Shown piece by piece: positions 9,022-18,536 of a stretch of DNA of 64,000 nt. Source of the DNA: Frankia sp. AgB32 (GTDB lineage Bacteria; Actinomycetota; Actinomycetes; Frankiales; Frankiaceae). The notes beneath the pieces are model-generated. The model saw only the letters and a list, made by a program, of their open reading frames with translations. It did not search any database and had not been told where the DNA came from. Position numbers and translations under genes: made by a program. Location of the stretch: assembly GCF_023243045.1 (NCBI RefSeq), contig NZ_JALKFX010000016.1, positions 1 through 64,000 on the forward strand. Direction: 5' to 3'. The stretch's first letter is position 1; the number at the start of each line of letters is the position of its first letter.

Positions 9022-12000
9022 TCAGTCATCGCCGCCCGTACCGGCGATCTCGGGTGGCGCGACGATGTGGCTCGGCGCGGGGGTGCCCTGGCCGACGTCC
9101 TTGGGCATCGTGATGTTGTCCTGGGGACGCACGCCGATCGCCTTGAGCAGCAGGAAGGCACCCATCGCCCGTTCGGCGACCCGTTCGATGTAGATCGCGG
9201 TGAGGTCGACCAGGCCGCCGCGGTGGAAGTAGCGCCCGGAGCCGGCCAGGTGGGTGATCGTCCGGGCGCCACCGATCGTCGAACTGATGATCAGCGTTCC
9301 GGCGCCGCCCCAGGCGCCGGCGAGGGCGGCCTGGCCGCCGTGGAGCGGAATGTAGTCCTTGGGCAGACCGAAGGCGGCCGCGTTCACGGCGTTCGCGACG
9401 TACGAGGCGACGAAGTTCACGACGATCGTGCCCTGGAAGTAGTCGTAGGCACTCTGCCGCCAGCGGGGCGGGTTCTCGGTCGAGGCCCAGTCGTTGTCCC
9501 AGAACTTGTCGTGGTTGTAGGGGCTGCGGTTCCAGTCCTTGCCGCTGTCGAGGTTGGCCAGGCCGTCCTTGTAACCCTTGGCCACCTTCCACCGGTCGTG
9601 GACCACACTGTTGGTGATCTTGAGTGAGGTGCCGACGGCGGAACCGGTCAGCGCCCGGAACCAGTCCTCCTTGTGCAGGTCGCCCTGGTTGAAGGCGAGG
9701 GCCAGCCCCACCTGGGCGGTGAAGTCCATCAGGAACTCCTGGGTGAGGTCCAGCGCGGCCTTCTGCAGCGTGCGGCGCAGCGGGCTGACGAACTCCCCGA
9801 CCAGTCCGTCGATCGCCTTGTACTGCAACCGGTTGGATTCCCGCCACATCCGGTTTTTGCCGCGGAACTCACTGGCGAGGCCCCGGAACTCGAACTCGCG
9901 GCCGACGGGGCCGAACCCGCGGTGCTGGATCGACCAGCGGTTCAGCGGGCCGCGTTCCCACACCGTGCCGGACAGGGAACGGAAACGCAGCAGCCGGCCG
10001 CCCGCGTCGGTCTCCCGCCACTGCTTGTGGAAGCTCTCGGTCTCCCGGAACAGCCCGGGTTCGGGCTCTGTCCGGGTCCGGAACACCGCGCCGTGGTCGT
10101 ACTCCCGCCAGGTTCCGTGGCCGATGGGGTCCAGCGGCCCCCGGGGCGTGTCGTAGATGAGCACCCGGCCGCCCGCCGTTTCCCGAAGGACGTTGTTGGT
10201 CTGCTCGTCGACGTCGCGCCACGGGGCGCGCCCGGTGCCCGCCGGGGCATGATCCTGCCAGGTGCCGTTCGCGAGCTGGAACTCACGCTTCACCTCACCC
10301 CCCTCCCTGGTGCCGTCGATACCGCGGATCTCCGATCTCCAGCTTCCATCCGCCTGCCGCCACGCGGCGAGCGACCTGCCCCGGTCCAGGGCCCGCAGGT
10401 CGCGCACCGCGACCTGCGCGTTGCCCATGAGGGTGAAATCGCGGTAGGAATCGTCCCAGGCGCCGGTCCAGCGCTTGTTGCGGCCACTGACGCGGATCCC
10501 CGTGTGGGTGCCGTCGTCCCACGTCCACGTGCCGGTGCGGGGGTCGCCCTCGGCGTGCACCGTGATCGGCGCGACGGCGCCGTCCGCCCCCGCGGGGCCG
10601 CGCCCCGGCCACTCGTCACGACGATCGATGATCTGCCCCATGGTGTTGCGGGTGATCGTCCGCGCGGGCGCTTCGGCCGGGGCGAACGCCGCGGCCGGCG
10701 GCTGGTTCGGGTCGAACCTGGGCCGGTCGGCGGGTCGGACCACGTGGACGATGTTGCCGTGGGTGTCGGTGTAGCGCACGACCCGCCATTCGGCGGCGGC
10801 GTCGCCGCCCTGGGTGGCGTCCACCCAGTGCCGGCCGTCGCCGGAGAAGAACCGGGTGCCCGACTGCCCGCCGTTCGTCCAGCGCAGGGTCCGCCCGGCG
10901 GGTTGCGGGACTCCACCCGGCGGCAGCGACTCCCAGGTGCGGTGCGCGCCCTTGCCGATCTCCAGGGTGCTGCCGTCGTCGAGTTTGAGCTTCCCCCGGA
11001 CGAACAGGCCGTCGCGGGTGAAGTCGGAGTACGAGCCGTCGGGGGTGACCGCCCGTACGCCGGAGTGCAGAACGTTGCCGCCCGCGGTCTGCTCGGTCCA
11101 CCGGAAGACCTGGTAACGGCTGTCGCCGCGGACCAGGCCGGGGTTGGGGAAGTCGACCGCGCCGAGTTTCCTCCCCAGGACCCGGGCGGCGAACCAGTGG
11201 GCGCCGGTGAGGGTGTCGGGGTTGCGCCACAGCAGCTGCGGCGGTTTCTGCTCGGCCCAGCGCGTGGTCACCAGATGGTTGCCGTTGTGCAGGACCTCCA
11301 GGGAGCCGGTGTCCTTGAGCTGCGGGGAGAACTCCTTGTAGGCGACGGACGGCGCGCCCTGGGTGATCGGGTGCTCGCGGTAGTGCAGGGCGTTCGCGAA
11401 GGAGTGGTACACCGAGTTGTACTGCTGGGCGGTGGCCGGGGTGCCGGTCGGGTCGTGGACGTCGAGCCAGGTCTGCCGCATGCGGCTGAACACGCGGACG
11501 CCCTCGGCGGCCAGCGTGCCGTCCGCGGTGAACCGGTACCAGCGCCACGAGCCGTCGGCCTGGGCTTCGGCGCGCACCACCCCGTCGGCGGTCGTACGCC
11601 CCTTGCGCACGGTGATGTTCAACGGCCAGTGGTGCTGGTCGTCGACCCACATCCGACCCTCGGGGAGGTCCGTGAAGGTGCGCGTGCCCCGCCCCGTCCA
11701 GGTGCCGGGCGTGCCGGCGTGGCTGCCCGCCCACGCGTGCCAGTAGCGCCGGCCGCCGGTGGCACGGAAGACCTCCAGCGTGGGTCGCGGATGGCCGGTG
11801 CCCGTCCCGAGGGACTCGCGGCTGTAGAACGGTTTGCGGTCGGCGCCGACGAGTTCGACGTCGCCGGTGACCTTCGTCGTGACGCTGCCGCCGCTGTTGT
11901 ATGCCGCGCGCGGGTTCCCGTCCCGGTCGAGGTTGCCATGGCCGGCCCGCAACCGGCCGGTGCCGTTCGACCGCGTCCACGTTCCGTCCCGTCCCGGTGG

Positions 12001-15000
12001 TATCTGGCCGTCGCGCGCCGGCTTCGGCCGGTAGGTGACCGACAGGTGGGTGCCGTCGGCGGTGCCGTCGCGGCGCAGCACGGTGATGTGTTCCGAGAGC
12101 AGCTTGCCGTTGCTGGCGATCACCCGGTGGTCGCCGTTGTGCGGACCCGGGGCGGTGTCGGTGATCCGGTAGCCGACGCCGGGCTCGACGTCGACCCGCA
12201 CGCCCGGGACCGCGGCGTTGTTGTGCAGCAGGCGGGCCTGAACGGCGCCGTGGGCGTCCAGCTGGGCGTGGATGAGGTTCGGCCCGGCGGTGCCGTAGGG
12301 GCTGGACGTCAGGACGGTCTCCTCGACGATGCGGCCGTCGGGGGTCTGGCGCATCATCTCCCCGGCCGCGTTGGTGAACCGGTAGTCGCCGTTGACGCCG
12401 TGGATCGCGGTCCACTCCCGGGGTGCCTCCGCCGGCAGGCCCGCAAGATCATGGCGGGCGGTCCCGGCGAGCAGGTCGATGTGCACCGTGCCGGCGGCGT
12501 TCCCGCCGAGGTCGGTGAGGGCGCCGCCGCGGGCGATGAGGGTTCCCCGCGCGTCGAACCGCTGCCAGGACGCGGCCGCCGCGTCGGTGAGCAGATGGTC
12601 CCCCGCCGGTGTGCGCTGGTAGGTGAGGCGCCGCGGGTCCTGTCCCGGTGCCTGGCGCAGGTCCGCCCAGCCGCCGTGCGGGTCGATCTCCACCTGGCCG
12701 AGCAGGCCGGCCTGCGGGTGGCCGGGCGCGCCCCGCACGTCCAGGCCGAACCGGGTCAGGGTCCCGTCGGCGCCGAACAGCTGCCACGAGCCGTCTGGGG
12801 CGGTGATCCGATGCTCCCCGGCCGCCGTCCGCAGATAGTCGACATTGACGTCGCCGTCCGCGCCGTGCAGCACCCCCGTCCCGGCATTCGGGTCGACCTC
12901 CAACCGACCCAACGCGAGGTTGTCCGCGCCCCGTACGTCCAAGCCGAACCGGGTCAAGGTGCCGTCCGCGCCGAACTGACGCCACGAGCCGTCCACCGCG
13001 GTGATGCGGTGCTCCCCGGCCGCCATCTCCGCGTAGTCGAACCGGGCCTGCTCCCCGCCCGGCCCGTGCAGCACCGCCGAGCTCTCGTTCGGGCTGATCT
13101 CCAGCTGTCCCAGCGGTCCCGCTCCCGGGCCGGCGTCGCGGACCGGCAGGCCGAACCGGGTCAGGTCGCCGTCGGCGTCGAACTCGCGCCACGTGCCGTC
13201 CCCGGCGGTGATGCGGTGCTCCCCGCCCGGCCCCGCCGCGTGGTCGTAGGTGACCGGTGCCCGTCCGCCCGGGTCGTGCAGCGTCGCCCTGCCCTCGCCC
13301 GGACCGATCTCCAGGTGGCCGAGGCGGCCCAGGGAGTCGGTGAGGGTCAGACCGCCGCCGGAGTCGGTGAGGATGCCCTCGGCGTCGTACACGCGGTAAC
13401 GGCTGGCATCGTCCGGGTCGACGATCCGGAAGCCGCCGGCGGCCTCGGTGACCTCGCCACGGAAGATCACCTCGTCGTCGGCACCGAGGATGTGACCGTG
13501 GTGGGTCGCGCTGCCCCACAGCGAACCGCCGGAGGGGGGCTCGACGATGAGGTACAGGTCGTGCGCAAGGTCGCGGCTGACGATGCTCTCGCCGCGACCG
13601 GCGAACCCGAACAGGCCGGCCAGGCCGCCCAGCACGGTGTTCATGCCGCCGAGGATGCGGGGCCGGGCGAGCAGGGAACGGCGCAGCTCGTCGAGCTCGG
13701 TGTCGTGCAGGTGGGCCGGGTTGAGGCCGAGGGCGTCGAGACGCTCGTCGGCGACGCCGAAACGGGTCTGGGCGTCGGCCAGGGCGGCGGTGGCGTCGAG
13801 CTGGGCGGGGGTGGCGGCGTTCTTGGCCCTGCCGAGGACGGAGGCGGGGACCGAGCTGGTGGCGCGCGAGGGCGCACCCGGCCGTGGGTGCAGCCGGTCG
13901 TAGGCGTCCTGGGCGTCGGCGAGCTGGTGCAGCGCGATGCGGTACTGCGCCCAGGCCCGTTCGCCCGCCGCCGCGACGGGATCGGCGACCCCGCTGGCCC
14001 GCAGCGTGGACAGGAGTTTGTGGTGCAGGGATTCCTTGATCTGCAGGTCCTTGGCGGCCCGTGCGAGCCGCACCCCGGCCGCGGCGGGATCCGGCCCGGC
14101 GGAGGCCCGCGTGACCGCGAGCTGTTCCTGGGCGTGGCGGACCTCGCCGTTGCTGCGGGCGAGGTCGTCGAGGGCCGCGTCGAGGCCCTTCGCCTCCGTC
14201 GGCCCGGTGTGCGCGGGGCCGCTGGGCGACGGGCCGTCACCCGGCAGTCCGCCGTCGGACGGGCCACCGCGGGAGGGACCGCTGTGGGAGGGCAGGGGCC
14301 GGGTTGGCTGGGGGTGCGCGGGCGTCGGGTCGAAGTGGGGCGAGGCTCCCGCGGTATCCAGGCGCGGGCCGGGGCCGTGGCTGCCGGCCAGGGACGGCTC
14401 GCCCAGCCGGGCGCTCGCCCCGTCCGGGCCGGCGCTGGGCCGTGCGTGCGTCACCGTGACCTCGCCGCGGGGCGGCTCGGCGAGCAGGTCGAGTGCGCTA
14501 CGGACCGGCTGGTCGCCCGGCCCGGAGCGCCGCCCGCCGGCGGCGGCGGCCGAACCCGCCGTGGTGTGCTCGCCGGCGCCGGGCCGGTGCGCCCCGACGC
14601 CGACCAGTTCGCCGGGACGGCCGCCGGTCGCGGCGCCGAGCGTGCCCTCGGCGCCGCCGGTGAGATGAGTGCCGCGGATCTGTACTCCGCCGGCGCCGAT
14701 GACCAGCTCGGGGCCGGCCTGCGCCGGCAGGTGCCCCGGGCCGCCGCCTGCCGCCGCCGGCCGGGCCGGGGCCGGCGCGGCAGTGTCGAGCGCGCCCGGC
14801 GAGGCGGGGTGGCCGGCACCGGTGAGTTCCGGGCGAGCGGCCGGGAGCGCCGGGGAGCCGGGCTGGACGAGGTGTCCCGGCTGACCGTCGCCGAGGGTCC
14901 GCACGGGTGAACGCCCCTCGGCGACGCTCCCAAGGTCCACCGTGCTCCCCGAATGCGCCGTACTCCCCGCGTGCGTCGCGCCACCGGAATGCACCATGCC

Positions 15001-16959
15001 ACCGGGATGCGAGGTGCCGCCCGCATGCACGGTGCCGGCGAGGCTCATGGTGCCGGCGGGGTTCATGGTTCCGCCGACGTGCATGCTGCTGGTGCCGACC
15101 ATGATGCGGCCGTCGTCGGCCGCGTTGAGGTTGAACGCGACCCGGCCGTCGGAGAGCTGCAGGGCGCTGACGTCGCCGTTCGCCGCCGCGCGCAGTTCCG
15201 GCAGCGCGGCCACCGACTGGTCGGTGGCGTGGTGGGCGGCGAGGCGGGCCGGTGAGGTCAGGTCACCGGCGTTCAGTCCCGCGGTCGGGGCGATCCCGCT
15301 CAGGGGGTTGCCGTCGCCGAGCGGGTGCAGGCCGGTCGGCGACAGGTTCGCCGCCGTCGACACGCCGTGGGCCAGGGCGGGGCTCGACCCGCCGGGCAGC
15401 GTGGTGGCGAGGTTCTCCCCGGCGGTGGTGGGCAGGTGGACGCCGGCCAGCGACGAGCCGGGCAGCACGACCTGCCCGCCGAGGCCGCCGGCCTGCCCCG
15501 GGTGGGCGGAGACGCCGGCACCCAGCATGGAGTGGATACCCGAGACCCCCGCGGCGGGCTCAGGCACCAGCAGGCCGGAGTCGGCGTGTGTCATGCCGGG
15601 CTCGGGGACGTGCAGGTTGTGCAGGACGCCGTCGGTGACGCGCACCGCACCGCCGGCGGCCTGGAAGATCTTGACCCGGGCGGCGAGCGCCGCGTGGTCG
15701 CCGATCCCCAGGCCGCGACCGAGCACGGCGAGCCGGAAGGCGTCGTGCACGCCGAGGGCACCGATCTCCACCCCGTGGAGCGGCAGGAAGATCTTGAGCC
15801 ATTTCCACTCGCCGAACTCGTTGCTCAGCAGTCGCGGTATCGCCCGCAGCCCGCTGCCGATCCCGCTGACGAGGTCCCGGGCGAGTCCGGGAACGGCCGC
15901 CACGCTGGCGGCGAGCGCCTCCGGCAGCCGGCCTCCGGCGGCGGCGATGCTGCCTAGCAGTTCCCCGGTGGCGGCGGGGAACCCCAGCACGGCGCCCTTG
16001 AGGGTGACCAGGCCGCGCGACGCGAGGACGTCGGCGACGCTGAATGTTTTGATCTTCCACAGGGAGCCGGAGCGGACGGTGCGGCCGATCGTGGCGGCGA
16101 TGTCGCCGATGCCGTTGACGATGGTCGTGAGGTTGAGGGTGGTGACCGCGTGCCAGAAGTCGTTGCCGAGCCGGGCGATCGTCTTCCCCGTCGCGCTGAC
16201 CGCGTCCTTGATGGTGGTCAGGGCGCCGCGGACGATGTTCTTCAGGGTGGCCAGCGCGATGAGCGGTTTCGTGGAGGGCCCGAGCAGGCCGAGCAGGCCG
16301 ATCACCAGGCCCGCGATGTTCGTCTTGCCCTCGGCGAAGTCGATGACCGCCTTGGTGGCCAGGACCGCGTTCAGGCCGAGGGCGAGCAGGCCGATGGGCC
16401 CGCCGACGAACACGGCGACGACCGTGATCGCCAGCACGATCCAGCCGAAGATCTCCCAGAAGACCTCGCAGGCGGACTTCTTCGGGTTCGGTGAGTGGAT
16501 GAACCCCCGCGCGCCGCGGATGGTCTCGGCGGCGCTCTTCGCGGCCCGCTCCTGGTCGCCGCCGGCGGCCTTGGCGTCGCCGGCGAGGGTGTCTCGGCGC
16601 TGGTCGTCGGCGGCCAGGCCGGCCGCCTGGGCGAGCGCGGAATCCGCCCGGGCCTGGGCGTCGCGCATCGCGGAGAGGTAGGAGCGCACGGCCGGCTCGG
16701 TCTGGTGGAACGCCTGGCGGACCCCGCCGACGAAGTCCTGGATGGCGGTGTTGACGGTGTCGCGCAGCCAGTCCGCGGTCTTGCCGACGAAGGCCCCCTC
16801 GCCGCTCTTGGCGACGACCTGGCGCAGGCCGGTGTCGGCGGCGTCCGCGTGCCCGGCCATGGTGACCATGAAATCGGCGACGCCCGCCAGCGCGTCGGGG
16901 TCGCCGGGGGTGGGATCGCCGGGCAGTCCGAGCGGGGACCAGTCGGTCGGTCGTGGCAC
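9022..16959 (-). CDS. Giant putative type VII-secreted protein with Rhs-like repeats, 2645 aa
   Basis: Likely exported effector or surface protein. The N terminus (DWSPLGLPGDPTPGDPDAL) matches the T7SS signal-type module seen on actinobacterial T7 substrates, followed by a helical segment to about residue 150. Strong hydrophobic stretches lie at about 163-226. A Gly/His-rich repeat is at about 626-674 and a long helical region at about 920-1090. Four to five units of about 64 aa (GEHRITA, DGSW, FGADGTLTRFGL) cover about 1210-1500 and resemble YD/Rhs beta repeats. Trp-rich beta segments follow. The last 250 residues are hydrophobic and carry no catalytic motif I recognise. The AAA gene follows by 23 bp. 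The function is unknown; toxin or adhesin are both possible. Confidence 0.85.
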   Translation of the reverse strand: MPRPTDWSPLGLPGDPTPGDPDALAGVADFMVTMAGHADAADTGLRQVVAKSGEGAFVGKTADWLRDTVNTAIQDFVGGVRQAFHQTEPAVRSYLSAMRDAQARADSALAQAAGLAADDQRRDTLAGDAKAAGGDQERAAKSAAETIRGARGFIHSPNPKKSACEVFWEIFGWIVLAITVVAVFVGGPIGLLALGLNAVLATKAVIDFAEGKTNIAGLVIGLLGLLGPSTKPLIALATLKNIVRGALTTIKDAVSATGKTIARLGNDFWHAVTTLNLTTIVNGIGDIAATIGRTVRSGSLWKIKTFSVADVLASRGLVTLKGAVLGFPAATGELLGSIAAAGGRLPEALAASVAAVPGLARDLVSGIGSGLRAIPRLLSNEFGEWKWLKIFLPLHGVEIGALGVHDAFRLAVLGRGLGIGDHAALAARVKIFQAAGGAVRVTDGVLHNLHVPEPGMTHADSGLLVPEPAAGVSGIHSMLGAGVSAHPGQAGGLGGQVVLPGSSLAGVHLPTTAGENLATTLPGGSSPALAHGVSTAANLSPTGLHPLGDGNPLSGIAPTAGLNAGDLTSPARLAAHHATDQSVAALPELRAAANGDVSALQLSDGRVAFNLNAADDGRIMVGTSSMHVGGTMNPAGTMSLAGTVHAGGTSHPGGMVHSGGATHAGSTAHSGSTVDLGSVAEGRSPVRTLGDGQPGHLVQPGSPALPAARPELTGAGHPASPGALDTAAPAPARPAAAGGGPGHLPAQAGPELVIGAGGVQIRGTHLTGGAEGTLGAATGGRPGELVGVGAHRPGAGEHTTAGSAAAAGGRRSGPGDQPVRSALDLLAEPPRGEVTVTHARPSAGPDGASARLGEPSLAGSHGPGPRLDTAGASPHFDPTPAHPQPTRPLPSHSGPSRGGPSDGGLPGDGPSPSGPAHTGPTEAKGLDAALDDLARSNGEVRHAQEQLAVTRASAGPDPAAAGVRLARAAKDLQIKESLHHKLLSTLRASGVADPVAAAGERAWAQYRIALHQLADAQDAYDRLHPRPGAPSRATSSVPASVLGRAKNAATPAQLDATAALADAQTRFGVADERLDALGLNPAHLHDTELDELRRSLLARPRILGGMNTVLGGLAGLFGFAGRGESIVSRDLAHDLYLIVEPPSGGSLWGSATHHGHILGADDEVIFRGEVTEAAGGFRIVDPDDASRYRVYDAEGILTDSGGGLTLTDSLGRLGHLEIGPGEGRATLHDPGGRAPVTYDHAAGPGGEHRITAGDGTWREFDADGDLTRFGLPVRDAGPGAGPLGQLEISPNESSAVLHGPGGEQARFDYAEMAAGEHRITAVDGSWRQFGADGTLTRFGLDVRGADNLALGRLEVDPNAGTGVLHGADGDVNVDYLRTAAGEHRITAPDGSWQLFGADGTLTRFGLDVRGAPGHPQAGLLGQVEIDPHGGWADLRQAPGQDPRRLTYQRTPAGDHLLTDAAAASWQRFDARGTLIARGGALTDLGGNAAGTVHIDLLAGTARHDLAGLPAEAPREWTAIHGVNGDYRFTNAAGEMMRQTPDGRIVEETVLTSSPYGTAGPNLIHAQLDAHGAVQARLLHNNAAVPGVRVDVEPGVGYRITDTAPGPHNGDHRVIASNGKLLSEHITVLRRDGTADGTHLSVTYRPKPARDGQIPPGRDGTWTRSNGTGRLRAGHGNLDRDGNPRAAYNSGGSVTTKVTGDVELVGADRKPFYSRESLGTGTGHPRPTLEVFRATGGRRYWHAWAGSHAGTPGTWTGRGTRTFTDLPEGRMWVDDQHHWPLNITVRKGRTTADGVVRAEAQADGSWRWYRFTADGTLAAEGVRVFSRMRQTWLDVHDPTGTPATAQQYNSVYHSFANALHYREHPITQGAPSVAYKEFSPQLKDTGSLEVLHNGNHLVTTRWAEQKPPQLLWRNPDTLTGAHWFAARVLGRKLGAVDFPNPGLVRGDSRYQVFRWTEQTAGGNVLHSGVRAVTPDGSYSDFTRDGLFVRGKLKLDDGSTLEIGKGAHRTWESLPPGGVPQPAGRTLRWTNGGQSGTRFFSGDGRHWVDATQGGDAAAEWRVVRYTDTHGNIVHVVRPADRPRFDPNQPPAAAFAPAEAPARTITRNTMGQIIDRRDEWPGRGPAGADGAVAPITVHAEGDPRTGTWTWDDGTHTGIRVSGRNKRWTGAWDDSYRDFTLMGNAQVAVRDLRALDRGRSLAAWRQADGSWRSEIRGIDGTREGGEVKREFQLANGTWQDHAPAGTGRAPWRDVDEQTNNVLRETAGGRVLIYDTPRGPLDPIGHGTWREYDHGAVFRTRTEPEPGLFRETESFHKQWRETDAGGRLLRFRSLSGTVWERGPLNRWSIQHRGFGPVGREFEFRGLASEFRGKNRMWRESNRLQYKAIDGLVGEFVSPLRRTLQKAALDLTQEFLMDFTAQVGLALAFNQGDLHKEDWFRALTGSAVGTSLKITNSVVHDRWKVAKGYKDGLANLDSGKDWNRSPYNHDKFWDNDWASTENPPRWRQSAYDYFQGTIVVNFVASYVANAVNAAAFGLPKDYIPLHGGQAALAGAWGGAGTLIISSTIGGARTITHLAGSGRYFHRGGLVDLTAIYIERVAERAMGAFLLLKAIGVRPQDNITMPKDVGQGTPAPSHIVAPPEIAGTGGDD
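12450..13330 (-). repeat. About 190-bp imperfect repeats (Rhs-like) in the giant gene
   Basis: Four to five units spaced about 190-195 bp encode 64-aa modules: a (G)xLEIxPxxG strand, GEHRITA, DG(S/T)WxxFxADG and LTRFGLxVR. Copies two and three are nearly identical at their ends, suggesting recent internal duplication or conversion. Confidence 0.8.
14936..15080 (-). repeat. Gly/His-rich tandem repeat in the giant gene
   Basis: Degenerate units of about 15-30 bp encode runs such as GGTSHPGGMVHSGG and AGTMSLAGTV. Spaced His residues could bind metal, or the segment could be a flexible spacer. Confidence 0.65.
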
Positions 16960-17177
16960 GCGGCCCTCCTCGTGGCTGCCCGCGGCGGCTCCCGGTGTCC
17001 GCGTGCGCGGAAGGTGCCGCTGTCGAGAGCACCTTCGCTCGACGGGTACTGCGCCCCCGTCGGGTACTACGCGCCGACCCGGTCGTCTGGTTCACCGGTG
17101 AACCCTGTGGCCCACGGCGCGCGTAGTAGGAGGCAGTGGGCCGTCCCGCCGGCCCGTCGCCGCGGACAGGAGCCGGC
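16960..17177. promoter_or_regulatory. Divergent promoter region with a 16-bp perfect palindrome
   Basis: This 218-bp region separates the giant T7 gene (minus) from the T7 protein trio (plus). GGTTCACCGGTGAACC at 17089-17104 is a perfect palindrome, suiting a dimeric regulator. It is flanked by TACTACGCGCC (about 17066-17077) and GGCGCGCGTAGTA (about 17117-17129), an outer inverted repeat with a 2-base slip. CGGGTACT also occurs twice upstream, near 17043 and 17061. An operator controlling both transcription units is the simplest reading. Confidence 0.6.
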
Positions 17178-18188
17178 ATGGTTGATCTCGTGCTCGACTA
17201 CAACCTGCTGCATGAGCTGGCCGCCAGCATGCAGAGTCTGCGCGGGCAGATCCAGACCGACGTCGAGTCCGTCGGGGGGCGCGCGGTCGTCAGCAGCCAG
17301 GGCGAGGTCGGGTCGGACGCGGTGGGCAGCGCGACCCTGTTCGCCGCGCTGAGCGCGTTCTACAGCACCTGCCACAAGCCGTTCAAGGACTCGATGGACA
17401 AGCTTGACGAGCTGGCGAAGCTGCTCGACAGCGTGGCCAAGGCCTACTTCGACCTGGACAGCGACATCTTCACCAAGGTCAACGAGGGCCGGGTGCAGGC
17501 GCAGATCGCCCAGTGGAAATCCAAGGAAGAAGCCTGGAAGCACTACCAGGAGACCAAGGACCAGGTCATCACCTACAAGTACTACGACGAGAACGGCGTG
17601 CTGCGGACCGCGACCATCCCGCTGTGGGGCAAGGACCGACCGCCGCCGCAGGACCCGGGGGCGGCGCCGACCACCCTGGCGGGGCCGGGTGGCACCGGCA
17701 CCACCACCGCCACGGAGGTCGACGGTGACGGCAGGGTGATCTCCGAGACCAGCAACATCACCTCGCCCAGCGGGCTGAGCTACTCGGAGAAGACGACCTA
17801 CACCTACCAGGACTTCAACGGCGACGGGACGACCGACACCGTCGACTACACCACCACCGTCACCCACTCGGACGGCAGTAAGGAGGTCATCACGCAGACG
17901 ACGAACCCCGACCGGACCTACGTGGTGACCAGCACCACCGACGACGGGACGACCTCGACCACGGTCACCCCCAGTGACCACGGGCAGTACCACAGCGTGA
18001 CGGTTGACCCCGACGGCAACACGACCACCACCTCCGTCGTGCTCATGCCCGACGGCACGGGCACGAAGGTCGTCACCGGCCCGAAGGGAACCGACACCTA
18101 CACCGGCGATCCCGAGCGTGGCCTGTGGACGTCGACGTCGCACGAGGACCCGCCGTCGGACGACCCCTACACCCCCATCAACGAGTAA
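17178..18188 (+). CDS. T7SS-associated protein with helical N domain and Thr-rich beta C domain
   Basis: 336-aa protein of unknown function. Residues 1-120 are helical and resemble an LXG/WXG-type secretion module. A Pro/Gly linker (about 150-170) leads to a Thr-rich region of short strands (VISETSNITSPSG, TYVVTSTTDDG). It includes DFNGDGTTD near residue 218, a DxNxDGxxD-type calcium-loop motif as in dockerins and EF-hands. No signal peptide is seen, so export would need the T7 apparatus. The start is ATG 17178, because CAGGAG lies 6-12 bases upstream. It heads a three-gene unit with the two small WXG100-like genes. Confidence 0.75.
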   Translation: MVDLVLDYNLLHELAASMQSLRGQIQTDVESVGGRAVVSSQGEVGSDAVGSATLFAALSAFYSTCHKPFKDSMDKLDELAKLLDSVAKAYFDLDSDIFTKVNEGRVQAQIAQWKSKEEAWKHYQETKDQVITYKYYDENGVLRTATIPLWGKDRPPPQDPGAAPTTLAGPGGTGTTTATEVDGDGRVISETSNITSPSGLSYSEKTTYTYQDFNGDGTTDTVDYTTTVTHSDGSKEVITQTTNPDRTYVVTSTTDDGTTSTTVTPSDHGQYHSVTVDPDGNTTTTSVVLMPDGTGTKVVTGPKGTDTYTGDPERGLWTSTSHEDPPSDDPYTPINE

Positions 18189-18198
18189 GGAGCGGCGC

Positions 18199-18492
18199 AT
18201 GGCGGACATCACGATCGACTACGAGCAGGTGAACGGGGTCGCGACGCAGCTCAACGCCGCCGTCGCCGAGACGGTGCCGAAGCTGACCGCGCTGCAGTCG
18301 GCGGTGACGGGCCTGCTGACCAACGGCGGTGGCCTGTGGCTGGTGCGGTCCAGCCCGACGCTGCAGCAGCAGTACACCGATTTCAACACCTCGGTCACCA
18401 GCGCAGTCAACAACATCACCAGCTTCGCGCACCAGTTCAACAACATCGTCTCGCAGCTGCAGGCGATGGACGCGGCGATCAGCAGCACCTAG
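18199..18492 (+). CDS. WXG100-like type VII secretion substrate, first copy
   Basis: 97-aa protein with the helix-turn-helix plan of EsxA/EsxB-like substrates. Helix one is about residues 8-42, the turn is NGGGLWLVRSSP, and helix two runs about 53-90. The conserved turn Trp is present but in a GLW context rather than WxG. YTDFN lies at the start of helix two, and no YxxxD/E is at the C-terminal end. The start ATG 18199 has AAGGAG 5 bases upstream and lies 10 bp after the preceding stop. It probably pairs with the next protein as a heterodimer, by analogy with Esx pairs. Confidence 0.85.
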   Translation: MADITIDYEQVNGVATQLNAAVAETVPKLTALQSAVTGLLTNGGGLWLVRSSPTLQQQYTDFNTSVTSAVNNITSFAHQFNNIVSQLQAMDAAISST

Positions 18493-18536
18493 CCGGGCGC
18501 ACCCGGCCGGACAGCAACCTACGGAGGAATCAGCAC

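Noticed and set aside
9673-14910. Plus-strand open frame of 1745 codons opposite the giant T7 gene
   Set aside because: Antisense artefact of high GC content; no domain, and the minus frame has T7 signal and repeat structure.
14940-15080. CRISPR-like periodicity in the Gly/His repeat
   Set aside because: Units are short, degenerate and keep the reading frame; there are no unique spacers of constant length.
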